From contig JALWNR010000229.1 in assembly GCA_027083715.1 (NCBI GenBank), positions 1 to 5,479 of the forward strand: a stretch of 5,479 bases of DNA, given 5' to 3'. The stretch's first letter is position 1. Every line of letters begins with the position of its first letter. The DNA comes from Bacteroidales bacterium (GTDB lineage Bacteria; Bacteroidota; Bacteroidia; Bacteroidales; NBLH01). The notes under the pieces were generated by a model. That model was not told where the DNA came from and did not search any database. It saw nothing but the letters and a program-made list of their open reading frames with translations. Positions 4,915 through 5,479 of the stretch are shown piece by piece. The position numbers and the translations under genes were made by a program.

Positions 4915-5479
4915 ATGAATTTTGATTGGACACCCATTTTCATTACTCTTAAACTAGCATCAATAACTACTTTTATTTTACTGATTATTGGGATACCGGT
5001 AGCTTATTGGCTGTCATTTTCAAAATTTAAGTATAAATTTATTGTTGATTCATTAGTAAGTATGCCATTAGTGCTTCCTCCTTCCGTATTGGGTTTTTAT
5101 TTACTTTTGGCATTTAGCCCAAATAACTTTTTTGGGCATTTTATTAATCAAACACTTGGTTTACAACTGGTTTTTTCTTTTGAAGGTTTAATTTTTGCTT
5201 CGGTAATTTTTAGTTTTCCGTTTATGGTACACCCCATTGTTTCAGGTTTTAGAGCAATACCCGAAAATTTGATTGAAGCAGCGCAAACTATGGGAAAATC
5301 ATCATTTACTATTCTAAAAAAAGTATTATTACCCAATATTAAACCGGCAATCTTTACCGGGATGGTATTAAGTTTTGCACACACCATTGGTGAGTTTGGC
5401 GTTGTATTGATGATTGGTGGTAATATTTCAGGGAAAACACGTGTAGCATCTATTGCTATATACGATGAAGTTGAAGCTT
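4915..5479 (+). CDS. modB: Molybdate ABC transporter permease ModB, cut by the window end
   Basis: 188 codons are present and the frame runs open off the 3' edge; family members are about 220-230 residues, so roughly 35-40 residues including the last helix are missing. This is the inner-membrane channel subunit of the ModABC molybdate importer, which supplies molybdenum for molybdopterin enzymes. Helices are seen at about 8-33, 43-67, 86-110 and 144-168. Typical ModB features are MPLVLPPSVLGFYLL (50-64), the ATPase-contacting EAA loop EAAQTMG (121-127) ending in LLPNIKPA (138-145), and HTIGEFGVVLMIGG (156-169) with ISGKTRVASIAIYDEVEA up to the cut. The ATG is chosen because NFDWTPIFITLKLA is the normal ModB N terminus. 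No modA precedes it; modC or modA could follow. Sulfate CysT/CysW permeases are related, but the PPSVLGFYLL and GEFGVVLMIGGN patterns favour ModB. Confidence 0.92.
   Translation, partial: MNFDWTPIFITLKLASITTFILLIIGIPVAYWLSFSKFKYKFIVDSLVSMPLVLPPSVLGFYLLLAFSPNNFFGHFINQTLGLQLVFSFEGLIFASVIFSFPFMVHPIVSGFRAIPENLIEAAQTMGKSSFTILKKVLLPNIKPAIFTGMVLSFAHTIGEFGVVLMIGGNISGKTRVASIAIYDEVEA

Noticed and set aside
5148..5387. Minus-strand open frame of 79 codons near the 3' end
   Set aside because: It is antisense to modB, whose EAA loop and helices are plainly encoded on the plus strand.

Overview
The window looks like chromosomal DNA of a Bacteroidota bacterium, probably class Bacteroidia. This is inferred from three things: low G+C (about one third by eye), promoter boxes of the Bacteroidota type TAnnTTTG, and protein features typical of the phylum, such as two tandem ExbD proteins with the 'SMADIAFLLLIFFLVTTTM' membrane segment. 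Most genes lack a clear Shine-Dalgarno sequence. No mobile element, CRISPR array or sign of recent transfer was seen.

Layout, all genes on the + strand. (1) 50-1900: a TatD-family metal-dependent hydrolase followed after 36 bases by a type I L-asparaginase, probably one transcript from a -7 box at 17-24. (2) 1901-2202: 302 bases without a gene, holding a perfect TAnnTTTG box (1936-1943), small A/T inverted repeats and the likely tRNA promoter. (3) 2203-2290: tRNA-Ser(GGA) with a long variable arm and no encoded CCA. (4) 2359-4814: a four-gene membrane-motor operon of ExbB, an unnamed four-helix membrane protein, ExbD1 and ExbD2. It ends in a strong intrinsic terminator at 4838-4870. (5) 4915-5479: the molybdate ABC permease ModB, cut by the window end, with its own promoter.

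The ExbB/ExbD/ExbD proteins should form an inner-membrane, proton-driven complex. In Bacteroidota such complexes usually power TonB-dependent outer-membrane uptake, but no tonB lies in this cassette. The most interesting content is in this operon: an uncharacterised four-helix protein between exbB and exbD1, an ExbB with a signal peptide and an acidic periplasmic extension, two dissimilar ExbD proteins, and RNA hairpins in both gaps around the small gene that could tune subunit ratios. The rest is ordinary housekeeping. I found no convincing entirely new system; the unnamed motor-associated protein is the best candidate for undescribed biology.
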